Below the pieces are notes generated by a model that did no database searches, was not told the DNA's origin, and saw nothing but the letters and a program-made list of their open reading frames with translations. Of a DNA stretch of 64,000 nucleotides, positions 48,811 to 61,800 are shown piece by piece. The stretch spans positions 16,957,428 to 17,021,427 of the forward strand of contig NC_034414.1 of the NCBI RefSeq assembly GCF_002078875.1. The letters run 5' to 3'. The position numbers and the translations under genes are program-made. This DNA is from Numida meleagris. Its lineage: Eukaryota > Chordata > Aves > Galliformes > Numididae. Every line of letters starts with the position of its first letter. Position 1 is the stretch's first letter.

Positions 48811-51800
48811 CACGAGGCCTGGGAAGCTTCCAGACTTCCTCCCCACAGTGACTGGGCCCTGCTCTGGATACTGCCTCAGAAACGCTGTAAGGAAATGCAA
48901 GAGACAATTAAATAAAGGTTGAAATATTGCCTAGCCCAAGGAGCCAGCCCAAGAAACAGACGCAGCAGAGAGGTGCATCCGTGGCACTTCCGAGACACTA
49001 ATTAACAGGCCCCTGCAGTGATCGCTGCTGGTTGTCAATGACCTTGGGAAGGAAACTCGCTGCATGTTAGCACAGCGATGAACAAAGGCACCATACACGC
49101 AAAAAAACGGAGAGAAACCAAACATGTCCTGCCTGCTGCTGTTCCATTTACCTGATGGGGGCTTTAGGACATCAGTTCAAACGTAACACCAAATAATAAA
49201 GAGATAATTGGGAAAACAAAGGCCCAACCGAGACTTCTGATAACAGGATGATTATTTCAGCTGTTCAGTTCCGTTTGTGCGGTCATTTATTTTCAGTTAA
49301 CATTGTACTATTTGATTTCCGGTTTCTGAAATTTCAAGCAGGCTGTATGAGCACCCTTGAGGGCCAGGTATGTCCTCCACAAACTGAGACCACCCCATAA
49401 TGCTGGGCTCCCAAATCCTTGACTTTTACTAGGAAAACAGAAAATGTTGACATTTGCCAGAAGTACTCCAAGCACTGGCAACATGAATCACCGAGCCTAC
49501 AAGCTCTGATTAACTTAATTTTTCCTCTAACCAGCCTGTTCTACAAAGTTTCCTTTGGTCTTTGAAGCTGTGATTGCCCGCGGGTGATGGCGTAGGGGTG
49601 TGTTTGCTTTTTTAGCAGCATTCTGAATGTCTGAAAGAAACGGGCAGCTAATGTCCTCCTTTGTCTCACAGCTTTCCGTTGCCTCTGTCAGTTAACCGTC
49701 AGAAGTAATTAAGATCTTTAAGTTAACGTGGATCATACCTGTTGCTTCGCAGGCTGCCAGGTACGTTTGAAATCTCATGTTCTCCTCCCACGCTAATGCT
49801 TATGTAAAAAAAAAAAAAAAAAAGTTGTAACCGCTGGGCAGACTTGCATTACTGTTTACATAGTGTGGTATTTTCAGCAGTTCGAAGCTGAAATCTTGCA
49901 TTTGGCTGAAGAGGCGTGTTTAAAGTCAGTTGTCCTCTCAAGACACAGACCCTTGTATAGCTTTACACTATGCAGGCCTCTGTATTGCCAGTTGATTGCA
50001 GAGTACAGCTCAGTATTCCAGAAGGACTAACCTTGAACCTACTACTAAATGATTTTTTAGTACGTTCTTGCTGTTTGCATTCTCTTGCTGCCTTACCCTT
50101 TTCTCTGTGGCTGGCAAAGGCACGCTCTGAACTAGAAGAAAGTTGCCTAGCGCCTTATAGATTGCAAACCATTGCTTATTTTTTTCCAGTCTCATTGTGA
50201 CCGTGCATGCATAAGTCCTCATTACATTGTTTCATGAAAGGCTGTGCAACAGCACAATTTGTAAGAAATTGAGCAAATAGCCTATTAATAACAGGAATAT
50301 TTCCTCTGTAGTTTGAACAGCCTGTACCACCCGTGATCAAATGTCAGTAAGATAAGGGAAGTCCTAAATTCTGCTTTTTAGATCAATCACAAGTTGCACA
50401 AACATGCACATCAACATTGACGGCAGCAAATTTACTTGGCCAGAGTAGGAAACATTGGGTTGAAAGGCCATGCATGACGGTGTCTTGGGGACAAACAGAA
50501 AGCCTGCCTCACATTCTAGTCTTAAAAGAGTTCAGGTTTAGCTATAACCAAAACTCCTCTGTTGATGGTGCAATGCGCTCTCTATCTCAAACTACTGTCC
50601 CAGTGTTTCAACTTTATTTCATCATGTTTTCCCATGGCTTGGGCTAAGCCCTCTTTCATTCTCCAGGAGTGCAATTATGGGCATTCCTGGGAAGCAGGCT
50701 GGTAGAAGCATTATCATAGTCTGTCTGGGCTTCACATCGAATGACATTCACATCTGGTAACTAGCAAGCTCATTTTCTGCATCTGGCAATGCTTTGCACA
50801 CTACTTTCTATCACATTACTTTCAATAGCTAGTAGCTAATTGCATGCCTGGCCATTATTCATTAAACTATTCAAAGCAGTAGGGAGAACCTGGCCCTTTT
50901 GTTTCAAATGCTATAGATGAAAGATCTTGGTGTATTGAGGAAAAGGAGCCCGGTAGTCCAAATCATTTCTTTCAGTATCCTTTTGCACACAAACATCACA
51001 GCTGCCCAGGGACTGATCCATCAACTTAGCTGACAGCACACACAGCCTTACTTTGCATCTATGTAATCTCTTGGCTGTTCGTTGGTGTGAAGCAGAAGCA
51101 TTCTTCCTGCTGCCCACAGGCAAAAGTCAATGTATTGTTTGCCCACACAAGCCTCAAATTGTTAAAGACAATCTCTGTTTCAGATCCCATCTGAAACAAT
51201 GGAGCAAGACTCTCATTGTTTACAGCTTAACTATTATATGTCAAGCACAGATCTGAAAGTCAGCCAGCTCAAGGACAGTAACACTTAGTTTCCTCACATG
51301 ACAGCTTGAGACATCAGTTTCAGTTTGGAAAAATAATCCAAACTCCTTTGACAAATGTTTCTTCAGATATACAGGATATATATAGAAGATATACAGATAC
51401 ACAGAAGCAATCAAGTCAGAGAATTGGTTGACAGAGGTCAAGGTATATGCAGATACGGAAAAAATGTGCTGTTTCTACACACCTCAGAGTTTCTCATCAA
51501 AGTGAGCGGCATACACTATGTGTGACACTGGACAGTACACGCCAAAAGTAAATTCCGAGCTTGTAAAAATGGGAGTCAGATTTTTGCTGATTCACTGCCT
51601 TAGCAAGATCTTAGCATGTGACTTAGGCACCCAGGTCGACCTTTGACAAGAGGCGTTCCTCCACGTGGGCAGAGGTCACTGCAGTTGGACAAGGCAGAGC
51701 GTTGAAGAATGCGCAGTGTTTCATTGATCATCTATAGAAAGGGTTTCCCTCTGGCTTTAAAACGCTTGGTTTCTTAATGGCTAGAGTGCTAACAGATCTG

Positions 51801-53113
51801 AGTTAAAACACAACGCCTGTTCTAAATCCAGCGAGCAAGAGATAGCTGAGTATGCCTCAAATATTACAATAACAAAAACACAGCAGCCTTTTTTCAAAGC
51901 TCAAAGTCCTGTACATAAGATAAACCGCGCATCCGGTCAAATATTTGTTATGGAGAATTTCATTCCACCCACTCACAACCTTCGGTGCAATTCAGCTCGC
52001 AGACTTTGGGTAAACACAAAAGCAACCCCAAACTTGGCTCCAGGCTCGATCACGTGCCTGGAAATTTGACACTGGTCTCAACTGTTTTGAAAGCCGTTTA
52101 CCGAGAACATCTGGGCTCCACTCGTTCTATGAGAAATCCTACAAACAGAGCTCTGACTGCAAACTCCTCCCATAGCTCCTTGGGTAAAACACTGTTCAAT
52201 TCCTCTGTTGTTTCTTTTAGGTGCGCAATTTCCTGGGGAAACTCCGGTGTTAGGCAGCAGGCTTCACGGGGTTCTTGCAGCTCTGAATGCAAATGGCCGG
52301 TTACGCAGAACTGCCAATTCCTGGAAGCACAGTCCTATGGCAGAAACACAAAGGGTAACAGAAAGTTACTCAACGAAACGTGCTTAGGAGACAGTCAGCA
52401 GCTTTGACATAGAGAAAAAAAGTCCCAAAGACAAAGTAATCTGTAACACCTTGTACTTTATAGGCAAGTAAGACAAGACCCATTTTGGACAGACAAGTGT
52501 TTTCTAAGTAGTTACAATTTTCCCCCCCCCCTGGAATATTTTTTGCACAGAGGCAGTCTAAACTGACTGCCCCAGGAGGTTACACTTTTCTAATTTGTTC
52601 AGAATATCCTTCTAATTTAATTTGTCTTTCTTGGCATGTGTCGGTAGGAAAAATCACTTAGGGGCATGAGGGTGAGGAAGAGCAATGTTAATGAATATTG
52701 CAGTAGTTCTGCCTGCTCAGCATGGCCAGAAGCAAGATTTTGTGGATTTACTAGTGTGTACTGGCCTAATGTGAAGACTACATCACCTGTGAGTCAGAAG
52801 CTCTAGATTTTATTCCTATTACAGCTTGTATGCTAGGTGGGCATACTGTAGCTGTTATAAGACAGATCTGCCTACTAGCAAAATCGAGAATTAGGGTAAC
52901 ATCAACAGTGCTCCACAGTTCAGCATAGGCCACAGCATTTGCTATACTGTCATTATCCCCTTGTAGCAAAATAAACTTTTTTGTCCTTTCAGATTTACAA
53001 AATCTTTCAAAACTGTTCCACTTAAAAACGTTTTCCTCAAATACTGAAAAGCTGGAAAAAACAACCTGTAAATAAAATCACCCTGCTTAAGTCAACAACC
53101 ACTGGGCAATTTC

Positions 53114-53182
53114 TCAATACCCTGGATACCTTCTTCATCCCTCCTTCATCCCTCAATACCCTCAATACCTTCTTCATCCTAT
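53114..53182. repeat. Short imperfect tandem repeat
   Basis: Units built from CAATACCCT and ACCTTCTTCATCC recur two to three times within 70 bp. Confidence 0.85.
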
Positions 53183-56100
53183 CATGAATTCCACTGCCAA
53201 ACACGGGTAGACGTTCAAGCCTTCATGAAGGGTCAGACAGCTTTCATTCTTTGTGGGATGCACAGACTGGACGTACTTTTTTTAAAAGATGTGATTTCAT
53301 TTGGTAATCCATCAGAAAGAAACTAACCATGTGCTCATCTTGTCTGTCCCTTGGGCTGTCAGCTGAGGCCGTATGAGGTGCAGCTAAGTAGCTCTTCTAA
53401 AGCTTCCCTATCCCATGGCCTTGCACCCTAATCAGGCTCCCCACCTGCCTGTGCGTGTTCATATTGGTAATTATTGTCCATCCCCAAGACACCATTTTGA
53501 CAGTTTGGGTCTCAGTGGCTTAACTGGACAGGGAGGAAATAAAATGAGAAAAAGGTGTCAGTATTGAGGCAAGGCTTGACTTGGTATTATTACATAGGAT
53601 TGGATATGAGGACTGCATAAATTTATCAGATGTTGTTATCTGTGGGCATAGTCCGATGTTTCAGCAACCAGAAGAACACTCTCAGGACTGCCCACCTGGC
53701 CCCTGCAGCCAGCTACATAGAAAGGCAGTTGCAGGAGTATGTGGTGCTACAGCAAGGAGTATATGCATTCCTTAGCAGTCACATCGGGCTTTTTCAGACT
53801 GTAGCACTAGCTGTGTTGGAAGTTTCTGCGCAGAACAGACTGGGAGGAATCATTAAACCCAGACAGACCACCAGTCTCTTATACCTTGGCAATCAGATAA
53901 CACTGTCCCATGATTTCGGTCAGCATTCTGGAAAGAGGCTCCAGCTAAATGCTCCTACTATCAGTCTCATGAGATAGCAAATAGTGCAGGCTCTCATCTA
54001 GGACAGTAGCCAGCTTCATTTCAGGTTTAGGAAGGTTGGCGGAATACTTAACCTGACCTAATGCATCGGTTCCTCCCCTCAGTTGCTCGGTCTTATAAGC
54101 AGGCCTGCTCAGTCATGCATGGACACACTTCATGAAACTTGTTTAAATAGCCAGCGATGACCAAGACTGAAACCAGTCACATCAGGAACTTCCCAGTCAG
54201 ACAAGAAAACAGATTTCTGATCCTCTCACACTTCACACAGGGTGGACTCCTTGCTTCTGCTTGGTGCACTTGGTTGCTTCTGAACGCTCACAGACATTCC
54301 TCAGTCATGGACTCATGCTGGAATGGCAAAGGCTGAACGCTTCAGGAACAAAACAAGGGGACTGAAAACCTCCCCGTGTGGCAGCTCTTTACTATCCTAC
54401 AGGAGCCTTCATAGAGGTGACCACTGCAGACATTTGCATGATGTCTGCATTCTTCCACCACAGCCGGAGCTGGCTCCCCCAGTTCATGCCAGAAACAGCC
54501 CTTCCTGATGTCATTTCCCTTGGGGAATAACAGAATACGTATATTTCTGTGGTCTGAGTGGGCTGCCTGGGCAGCTCCCCTTTGCCCACTGAACACCTAG
54601 GACTTGGCCAGGGTGCCAAGGATACTGAGCTGTGAAGATGTTAAATGAGGCCTAAAGCAGAAGTGACTGTCCTGATTTCTCTTACAAAGCATTTCTCCAG
54701 TCAGGAGGTGCAGGTTGAGCAACAGGCTGACATCAGCTAAAATCACAGGGTGGTGGAAGGAGTGGCTCAGATGCTAAACCATGTGGATGTTACTGAGGTC
54801 ACCGTGTAAGACACAAATTCCCTGATTGAGAAGAAAAATAAGCTAGAATTGCAGCATTGTTACTTAATCCAGGAAACTCTGTCAGTAAAATCAACTAGAG
54901 GAACTAGCTCCACATGATCACACAAAAAATGCTACCAGTCTTTTACTGGAATTCATAACCACCTGCATCCTTGGCCGTAATGAGTTTTAACTAGCAGTGA
55001 ATATTGCCTGACACGGGCAATTCCTGCTGCTTTCCCTGCCCCTAATACCCTCACTATAGCAGAGGCTCCCTTGAGAATACTGCTGCATTGAGCCCAGGAC
55101 CTTGCCCAGCAAGCAGTATGCACACCAGCCCTTTGCTCACTCCTTATCCCAAGTGCCTCAATTTCAGAAAGAAGGGTCAAATGGATTTTCCATCAAACTT
55201 TGTTCTTATTTAACAGCTACTCCCATATCACCTTGCCTCTCTAATCAGTCGATTCGGACCTGCAGACAAGGAACAGGCTGTCCCATTGCCCTCTTAAAAA
55301 ACACCTTTGGATTTAAAAAACCCGGTGAGCCAGAACCAGTCATGTATAATTCGCCAGCAATTGTGACTAGTGTTAAATATAGACAGGTAACATTTGCTGA
55401 TCATACCGTTTGAAGAGTAGTTTTTGGACAGAATATGAATCCCTACAAAATATCTCCACCATTTATCTACCTTCTTTATTTGTCCAGAAGCTCACTTGTT
55501 AAGAAAAGCCTGCGTTGACAGGGCATGTCTTCTCTGATTTCTTCACCTTTTCATATTCTTTGGAGTCACTTGGGTCTACCTCCCCCTCTGTAAACACGAA
55601 CATCTCCAGATGAGCAGAGTGGACCACAGCTGTCAGCCTTGAAAGAGAAGGAGACTGTCCACTTGAGTGTTTGCCTCTGGAAACACTTCTCCTTTGCATC
55701 CTGAGCTTTCTAGAGCCTGCAAGGCCCTGTGTCATCACCAACTTCCTCAGGTGGGAAGGGTCCAGTATCCACTTGCTTTACTCTAGAGGTCAGAAAGCTG
55801 CTTGATCCGGAAGTGGCTCAGTACAGGAGAAAGAAGTTCTTCCTGAATGACATCAGCCTAAACTGGCCCTGCCACATCACAGTGACGCAGCCACTCAGAA
55901 GCCTACAAAAACAAACCTGAAAGGAACTAAGCTGTAAGCTCAGGTGGCTGACAAGGAAGAAGAAAGGACACTGAGAACTAATTTGTCTCTCTAGCCACAT
56001 CCAGCCTAAGAAACACCAGTGCGTGGTGACACTGAGGAACAGGAAGAAAAAATGACACCGTTTTCACTTTGCATCAACCAGAACACTCTTTTTGCACCAG

Positions 56101-57315
56101 GTCTCTCAGAAGCGCCTTCTTCTGGCAAAACATGGGAGGAGCAGTTCTGCTACTTCCCCCACATCACCAACACAGGACTCCTTGCAATCAGACAGACCTT
56201 TAGTCTCAGTCACGTTCTGTTTACCTCTTAGGTGGGAATATCAGAATTGAGTAAAACAGCATCTGTGAAAGCAACCAAACACTGAGGCTGGGAAGCAGAG
56301 TTTCTTCTTGACCAGCATGCAACCTTTATTCATTTTCTTTCTTGAGAAAGGGTTAACACTTCATTTTCAGGCAACACATTTTGCCTGATGTCTGCAATAA
56401 CCAAGCAGGGAAACACACTATTCATTTGCCAAGAGCAAATTTTTTATTACTTTGGAAAACTAGGGGGCTTTCCTTGCTTTATACAGCAAGTCAGAATTTG
56501 GGAGAGGGAGGAAGGACAGCAGGAAGCTGCCAGTGCTGCCCTCCAGGATCATTACAGTTTGCATTGCTAACACACCTGCCTAATCCTGTCATTGTAAAGC
56601 AAGAAAGCTCATTTTCCTATAAGTACTTTCCACTTTGTTGGTCTTTACATACATTAGCTCTGCTTCCTCAGGATGTACAGCAGTGTCATAACTCATCTGA
56701 GCTTTCTTTCCTGCAGCAGAACAGATCCAAGTGACACTTCCCTCTCACCTGACTGCCAAAGGCTACCTGTTATGTCAGGGCATTTCCCCACTCTCAGGCC
56801 TAGCTCAGCCTGTGACCCACAGCTACAGTGCAGGGAGCCCCTCTAGGAGGAAATGTGCAGGTTTTGGCTGCACTAGTGCCCACCAAACCTGTTCCTGAGG
56901 TCAGGGACAGAGGACTTGCAGAGCATGGGCACAGCACCCAGTGCTTGAAGTGAGCAGCAGCCTCAGAGCCTTGTGTGCGTTCATACCCTTTCTACCTATC
57001 TCCCCACTTTGTTCCTCCTGCTCCCACCATGGGCTTGTAGAGCTCTGCAGTTTTCCTGTGCACCTCCCAGTCCAGCCTCTGACCTTGTTCAGTCTTATCG
57101 GTTTCAAAGTCCAGGTTGATTTTCCTGGAAGTAGCACCTGTAGTAAGATAGCCCATCCACTAGTGCAATCTGAGGTTTGTTTCTTGTCATCATTTCCATT
57201 TTTACTTTGTAAGGTCTGTGTCTCAGCACTGTTCTCCCATATTTTCTTCTTATCATCAGAATGTAAAGTCTTCAGTCAGATAACCCAGCTGGAATAAACA
57301 TTCCCACATTCTCCA

Positions 57316-57484
57316 CACAAATTCACAGCCTTTTCACAGATGTTTTGATAAGCAAACCTGATTGAGCTTACCCTCATCCTGCACTTGCTGATAGGATCTC
57401 CAATTCTGAGGACACCTCTGTTGTCAGACGGAAGGGGACACACCTTAAAGAGCTCCCTCAGAAACAAGAGGCATTGTATCAGGG
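57316..57484. repeat. Dispersed ~170-bp direct repeat, copy A
   Basis: Shares blocks such as CAGCCTTTTCACAGATGTTT and TCTGAGGACACCTCTGTTGT with copy B at 63200-63367, in the same orientation and about 80-85% identical by eye. On the - strand both copies keep an open frame (ELFKVCPLPSDNRGVL in this copy). No known family is recognised. Confidence 0.85.
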
Positions 57485-58592
57485 GTCTGAGTCACCTCCT
57501 GCACCTGTCTCTTCCTTTGGTCTATAGGGATCTGCAGTACCAAAGCAGGGCAGCAAGATCCCTTCCTTCATTCTGGAGTCTCAAGTAGAAGAGCATCAGT
57601 TTGTACAGTTGTAACATTTCCCTGCAGGTGGCACATTCACCTCAAGGACTGTGGCGAAGTCAAAGCACATGAAGCCCTGTGAGTCCCTGGGCCCCACTTG
57701 GGCTCCAAGATCCCTCAGCTGCATACTCTTGGATCCGCAAAGCCATGATGCAATCACCAGCAGAGCAAGTGGCACGGCAGCTGCGTGAGGTGCCACAATG
57801 CACTGACCCTGCAGCAGGGCCGGGCGCTGCCCCATGTTCCAGCCCTGCGTACAGGCAGGGTTTCGCTTTTGAAAGTGGCCGCGCACCCTTTCCACACTTC
57901 CTCCTTCCCCAGCACCGCGCTGTACGCGGGGACATGGGCAGGGACAGCTCGGCTCTGTGCCTTTCCCTGTGAAGCTGGGGTTTCTGTGCTGTCCCCACAG
58001 CAGTCAGCCCTAGGAATGCTGCAATCTGCAGCTGTCCCTGTGTCTGCTCCTGGAGCAGCAATACCAAAGCGGGGAATGGGACCCCTTCCCACATGCTACA
58101 GGCTCGAGTAAAAGAGCATAGCTTTATGCGACGTATCACTTCTGTGCAGGTGTCACCACAGGTGTGTGAGGTCAGTGCTCACGCTGGGTCCCTGCATAGG
58201 AGAAAACATCCCTTCCTGCTTGTGCTGCAGGGCGAGCATGGGGACTGCATGTCCCCAGATGCAGGCAGTGCTGTGTAACACAGGTTCATATGAGGGGCAG
58301 AGCATGCCCCTCTTGTGCATGTCCACACCAGCATGGGGACCTTATTCACCCCACTACTGCCTGGGGAACCGCAAAGGAAGCTCTAGGACTCCACCAAAAT
58401 GAGCTGGGCACTAGGGTGCAGAGGGAGGCCCTGTTTGGGGTCACTCCTGTCCCTGTGGGGAACCACTTGAAATGGGCACAGTCCCATCCCCAGCCCCAAC
58501 GCAGGTACACACAGCACCAGGGCAGGATGGCTTCCCCTGGGGATATGCAGGCACCAAGACCCCTTGTTGGGGCTGTGTGACGCCAGAAGCGG

Positions 58593-58670
58593 AGATAAGC
58601 CTCATATTTGGGCATGAAGCAGGTTATTGGAGGCTGAGCCCCGGCAGGCGGCAGATAACCCTGCTGATAA
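58593..58670 (+). promoter_or_regulatory. Cluster of three GATA motifs upstream of the SRCR gene
   Basis: AGATAAG at 58593-58599, AGATAA at 58653-58658 and TGATAA at 58665-58670, 100-180 bp before the ATG. Consistent with a haematopoietic promoter, but these are short motifs and the role is inferred. Confidence 0.4.
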
Positions 58671-58770
58671 CGGCTCCCACCGTACATCGCCATCCCCATT
58701 GGCTCCTGCCACCAGGGGCTGCCTATATCTCCCCCTCCCTGTCCCATGCTGCATACTGGGCCTGTGTGGC

Positions 58771-58825
58771 ATGATGGTGCCTGCCAGGGTGCTGGGGCTG
58801 CTCCTCTGCGTGCAGCTCTGCATGG
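58771..58825 (+). CDS. SRCR receptor signal-peptide exon (residues 1-19)
   Basis: Encodes MMVPARVLGLLLCVQLCM and one base of Gly19, a short hydrophobic signal peptide. Two ATG codons stand in tandem; the first is taken. Donor GTGAGT. Confidence 0.85.
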
Positions 58826-61800
58826 GTGAGTCGTGGGGCAGTGGGGTGGCCATAGGACAGGGGGGAAGCAGAGGGGCAGGGTTGCAGCCATGGGATGGGC
58901 ACCCCCCAGGCTCAGCCACCTCTCCTGGTGCCCACAGGCAGCGAGGTGCTGCGGCTGGTGGATGGCGGTGGGCGTTGTGCCGGTCGGGTGGAGGTGAAGC
59001 ACGAGGGAGAATGGGGCTCCGTCTGCACCTACGACATCGACTGGGACGCGCAACGGGCCAGCGTGGTGTGCCGGCAGCTGGGCTGTGGCAAGGTGGCCCA
59101 TACATCCTCGTATTTCCCATTTGGGCAGGGCCAGGGACGCATCTGGCTGCATCTCTATTGCCGAGGCAATGAGGCCACCGTGCAGGACTGCTCCCACTTT
59201 GGCTGGGGCAAGCACTTCTGTGGCCACGAGTGGGACGTGGGAGTGATCTGCACAGGTGAGCTGGGGTGGCTGGGATGGGGACACCGTGCCAGGACCCCTG
59301 GTCAGGGCTGAGTTTGGTCCCTGATGCAGAGGCACTGGAGCTGCGACTGGTGGACGGCAGGGGACCCTGCGAGGGGAGAGTGGAGGTGAAGCTGCGGGGA
59401 CGCTGGGGCACGGTGTATGATGATGCCTGGAACATGAATGATGCCGAGGTGGTGTGCCAGCAGCTGGGCTGTGGCTCGGCTGCTGACACGGAGTTTACCT
59501 CGCAAGATTTGCAAGTCAGGCATCCCATAATGTTGGCCTATATCAACTGCAATGGGAATGAGAAGACCATCTGGGACTGCAGCATTAAGGGCTGGGGCCC
59601 CTACAATGCCACTCGTGATTTTAACGCCACTGTGGTCTGCCAAGGTGAGAGCTGGGGGCATGCAGCACCGTAGGGAGCCCATCACCTGTTTCCCCCATCT
59701 CAGCAGCCCACCTCTCCCAGCAGGGTTCTCCCGGCTGGCCGGAGGGGACAGCGCCTGCTCGGGGCGGCTGGAGGTGCGGCATAACCAGGCCTGGGTCAGC
59801 ATCTGCCACAGCCATGTGGACCTCATGGCCGCCCAGGTCGTCTGCAGGGAGCTGGGCTGCGGTACAGTGCTGGCACTACCCGGGGCTGGGCATTTTGGAG
59901 CAGCAGCGGGGCCATTCTGGGATGGTGCCTTTGAGTGCAATGGCACCGAGCCGCTCCTGTCTGCTTGCACACGGCAGCCTCCCCACATCCAGAACTGCTC
60001 TCAACCTGCTGCCATCATCTGCTCTCGTAAGCACTGGTGCTGTGGGGCTGCAGCAGCCCTGTGCAGTCTGGGGTGCCCGGGGGTCCCTGGCTCCTCCAAC
60101 CCCAGCACCGTCTCTCTGCTGCAGCCTACACTGGGTTCCGGCTGGCAGATGGAGACTCGGGCTGTGATGGCCGGGTAGAAATGGAGGCAGGAGGGGTGTG
60201 GAGGCCACTGTGTGCCACTGCCTGGGACCTGCCCGATGCCCACGTCCTCTGCCGCCACCTGGGCTGTGGCTCCGCCATCTCCCTGCCCCCACCAGGCCAA
60301 TTTGGGACAGGGACAGGGATGTTGCTCCACGATGCCCTCAGCTGCAGCGGGAGCGAGCGGCACCCAGGCGAGTGCCCCGTGGAGGTGCTGGGGCAGCCCC
60401 CCTGCCCCCATGGGCACACCGCAGCTGTCAACTGCTCAGGTGGGTATGGGGGCCATGAGTACCCCCAGCAGGTGGGGAGCACTGCCCGTCACCATGACAC
60501 AGTCAGGCTGTTGCAGGTGTCACTGAGCCCCTGCGGCTCCACGATGGGGAGAGCCAGTGCGACGGACAGCTGGAGGTGGCCATGCGCCCCGGTATCTGGG
60601 CCCGTGTGTCTGTGGGGCTGTGGGACAATGGCACTGCCACCGTGGCGTGCCGGCAGCTGGGCTGCGGTGTGCCTGAGAAAATCTATGCTGTGCCAGCCAC
60701 CGGCTTGGGCCTCATGCAGTTGCAGGAGCTGCAGTGTGTTGGCACCGAGGAGCTCCTGGCACAGTGTAACACCTCCAGGACAGCCACCGAGCCCAGCCAC
60801 AACCCCAAGGAGTTGAGCATAGCCTGCTCAGGTGAGTGCACTGGGAAGGGCCATGGGCATCACGGTGCCATCCCCAGCCCCAGCCCAACCCTCCCATGCA
60901 GGTAGCCGGCGGTTGAGGCTGGCAGGAGGCCCCGGGCGCTGCGCCGGCAGGGTGGAGGTGTACAGCGAGGGCACCTGGGGCACCGTCTGCCAGGACACCT
61001 GGACCCTGCAGGATGCCACCGTTGTCTGCCGCCAGCTGGGCTGTGGATGGGCCCTGGAGGCACCTGGCACTGAGCGCTTTGGGCCTGGCACTGGGACGCT
61101 CTGGTCAGGTGCTGGGGTCTGCTCTGGGGTGGAAGATGCTCTCTGGCACTGCCCGGCCCCAGTGCAGCATGGCTGCCGGCGTGGTGGTGGTGCGGGTGCC
61201 GTGTGCTCAGGTGAGTGTCACCATCCCTCTGGATGGGAGCAGCCCCACCACCCTCAGGCTGCAGTGATCCCCTGACCTTGTTGCAGGGCTGCTGGACCTG
61301 CAGCTGACAGGGGAAAGCAGCAGATGCAGAGGGCACCTGGAGGTGCAGCGTGAGGGGACATGGGGTCGTGTTTGCGCCAATGGCACCAGCCTCGCCACAG
61401 CCGCTGCCGTCTGCCACCAGCTGGGATGCGGCACTGGGGGGAGTCTGGAGGCTGTCCCTGCACAGGGCTCAGATCCTGCCTGGCTGAGCTGGGTGAGTTG
61501 TGAGGAGGGGGCCCGCTCGCTCTGGCGCTGCCCGTCAGCGCCCTGGCAGCTGCAGGAATGCGACCCCACCGGGATCACCTACATCGCGTGTGATCAGGAC
61601 ACCAGGGACAGGAGTGAGGCCACCAGCCCAGCCCCAGGTAGCAGCCACCGCAACAGAGACACCTCAACAAATGGCTCTGTCCATGCTCACCGTCCTCTAA
61701 CGGCTGCCATGGGATCCCCACGGGGCCTCACGCTTCCCATCGCTGCCCCACAGCTCTCACCCACAGCGTTGACCCGCTGACAGAAGCACCAAGGAGCGTG

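Larger units (their letters stand above)
48560..58590. other. Intergenic region between FTH1 and the SRCR receptor gene
   Basis: About 10 kb with no recognised exon. It contains an A18 run (about 49806-49823), a C10 run (52522-52531), a small tandem repeat at 53114-53182 and one copy of the ~170-bp repeat described at 57316. Open frames here are short and lack recognisable domains. Confidence 0.55.

Noticed and set aside
52098..52292. Minus-strand frame with a protein-like stretch (LKETTEELNSVLPKELWEEF)
   Set aside because: Looks protein-like by eye but is only 64 codons, with no splice context or recognised family.
58346..59528. Two frames of 329 and 308 codons antisense to the SRCR gene
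   Set aside because: Shadows of GC-rich SRCR exons; the + strand exons have conserved cysteines and consistent splice phases.
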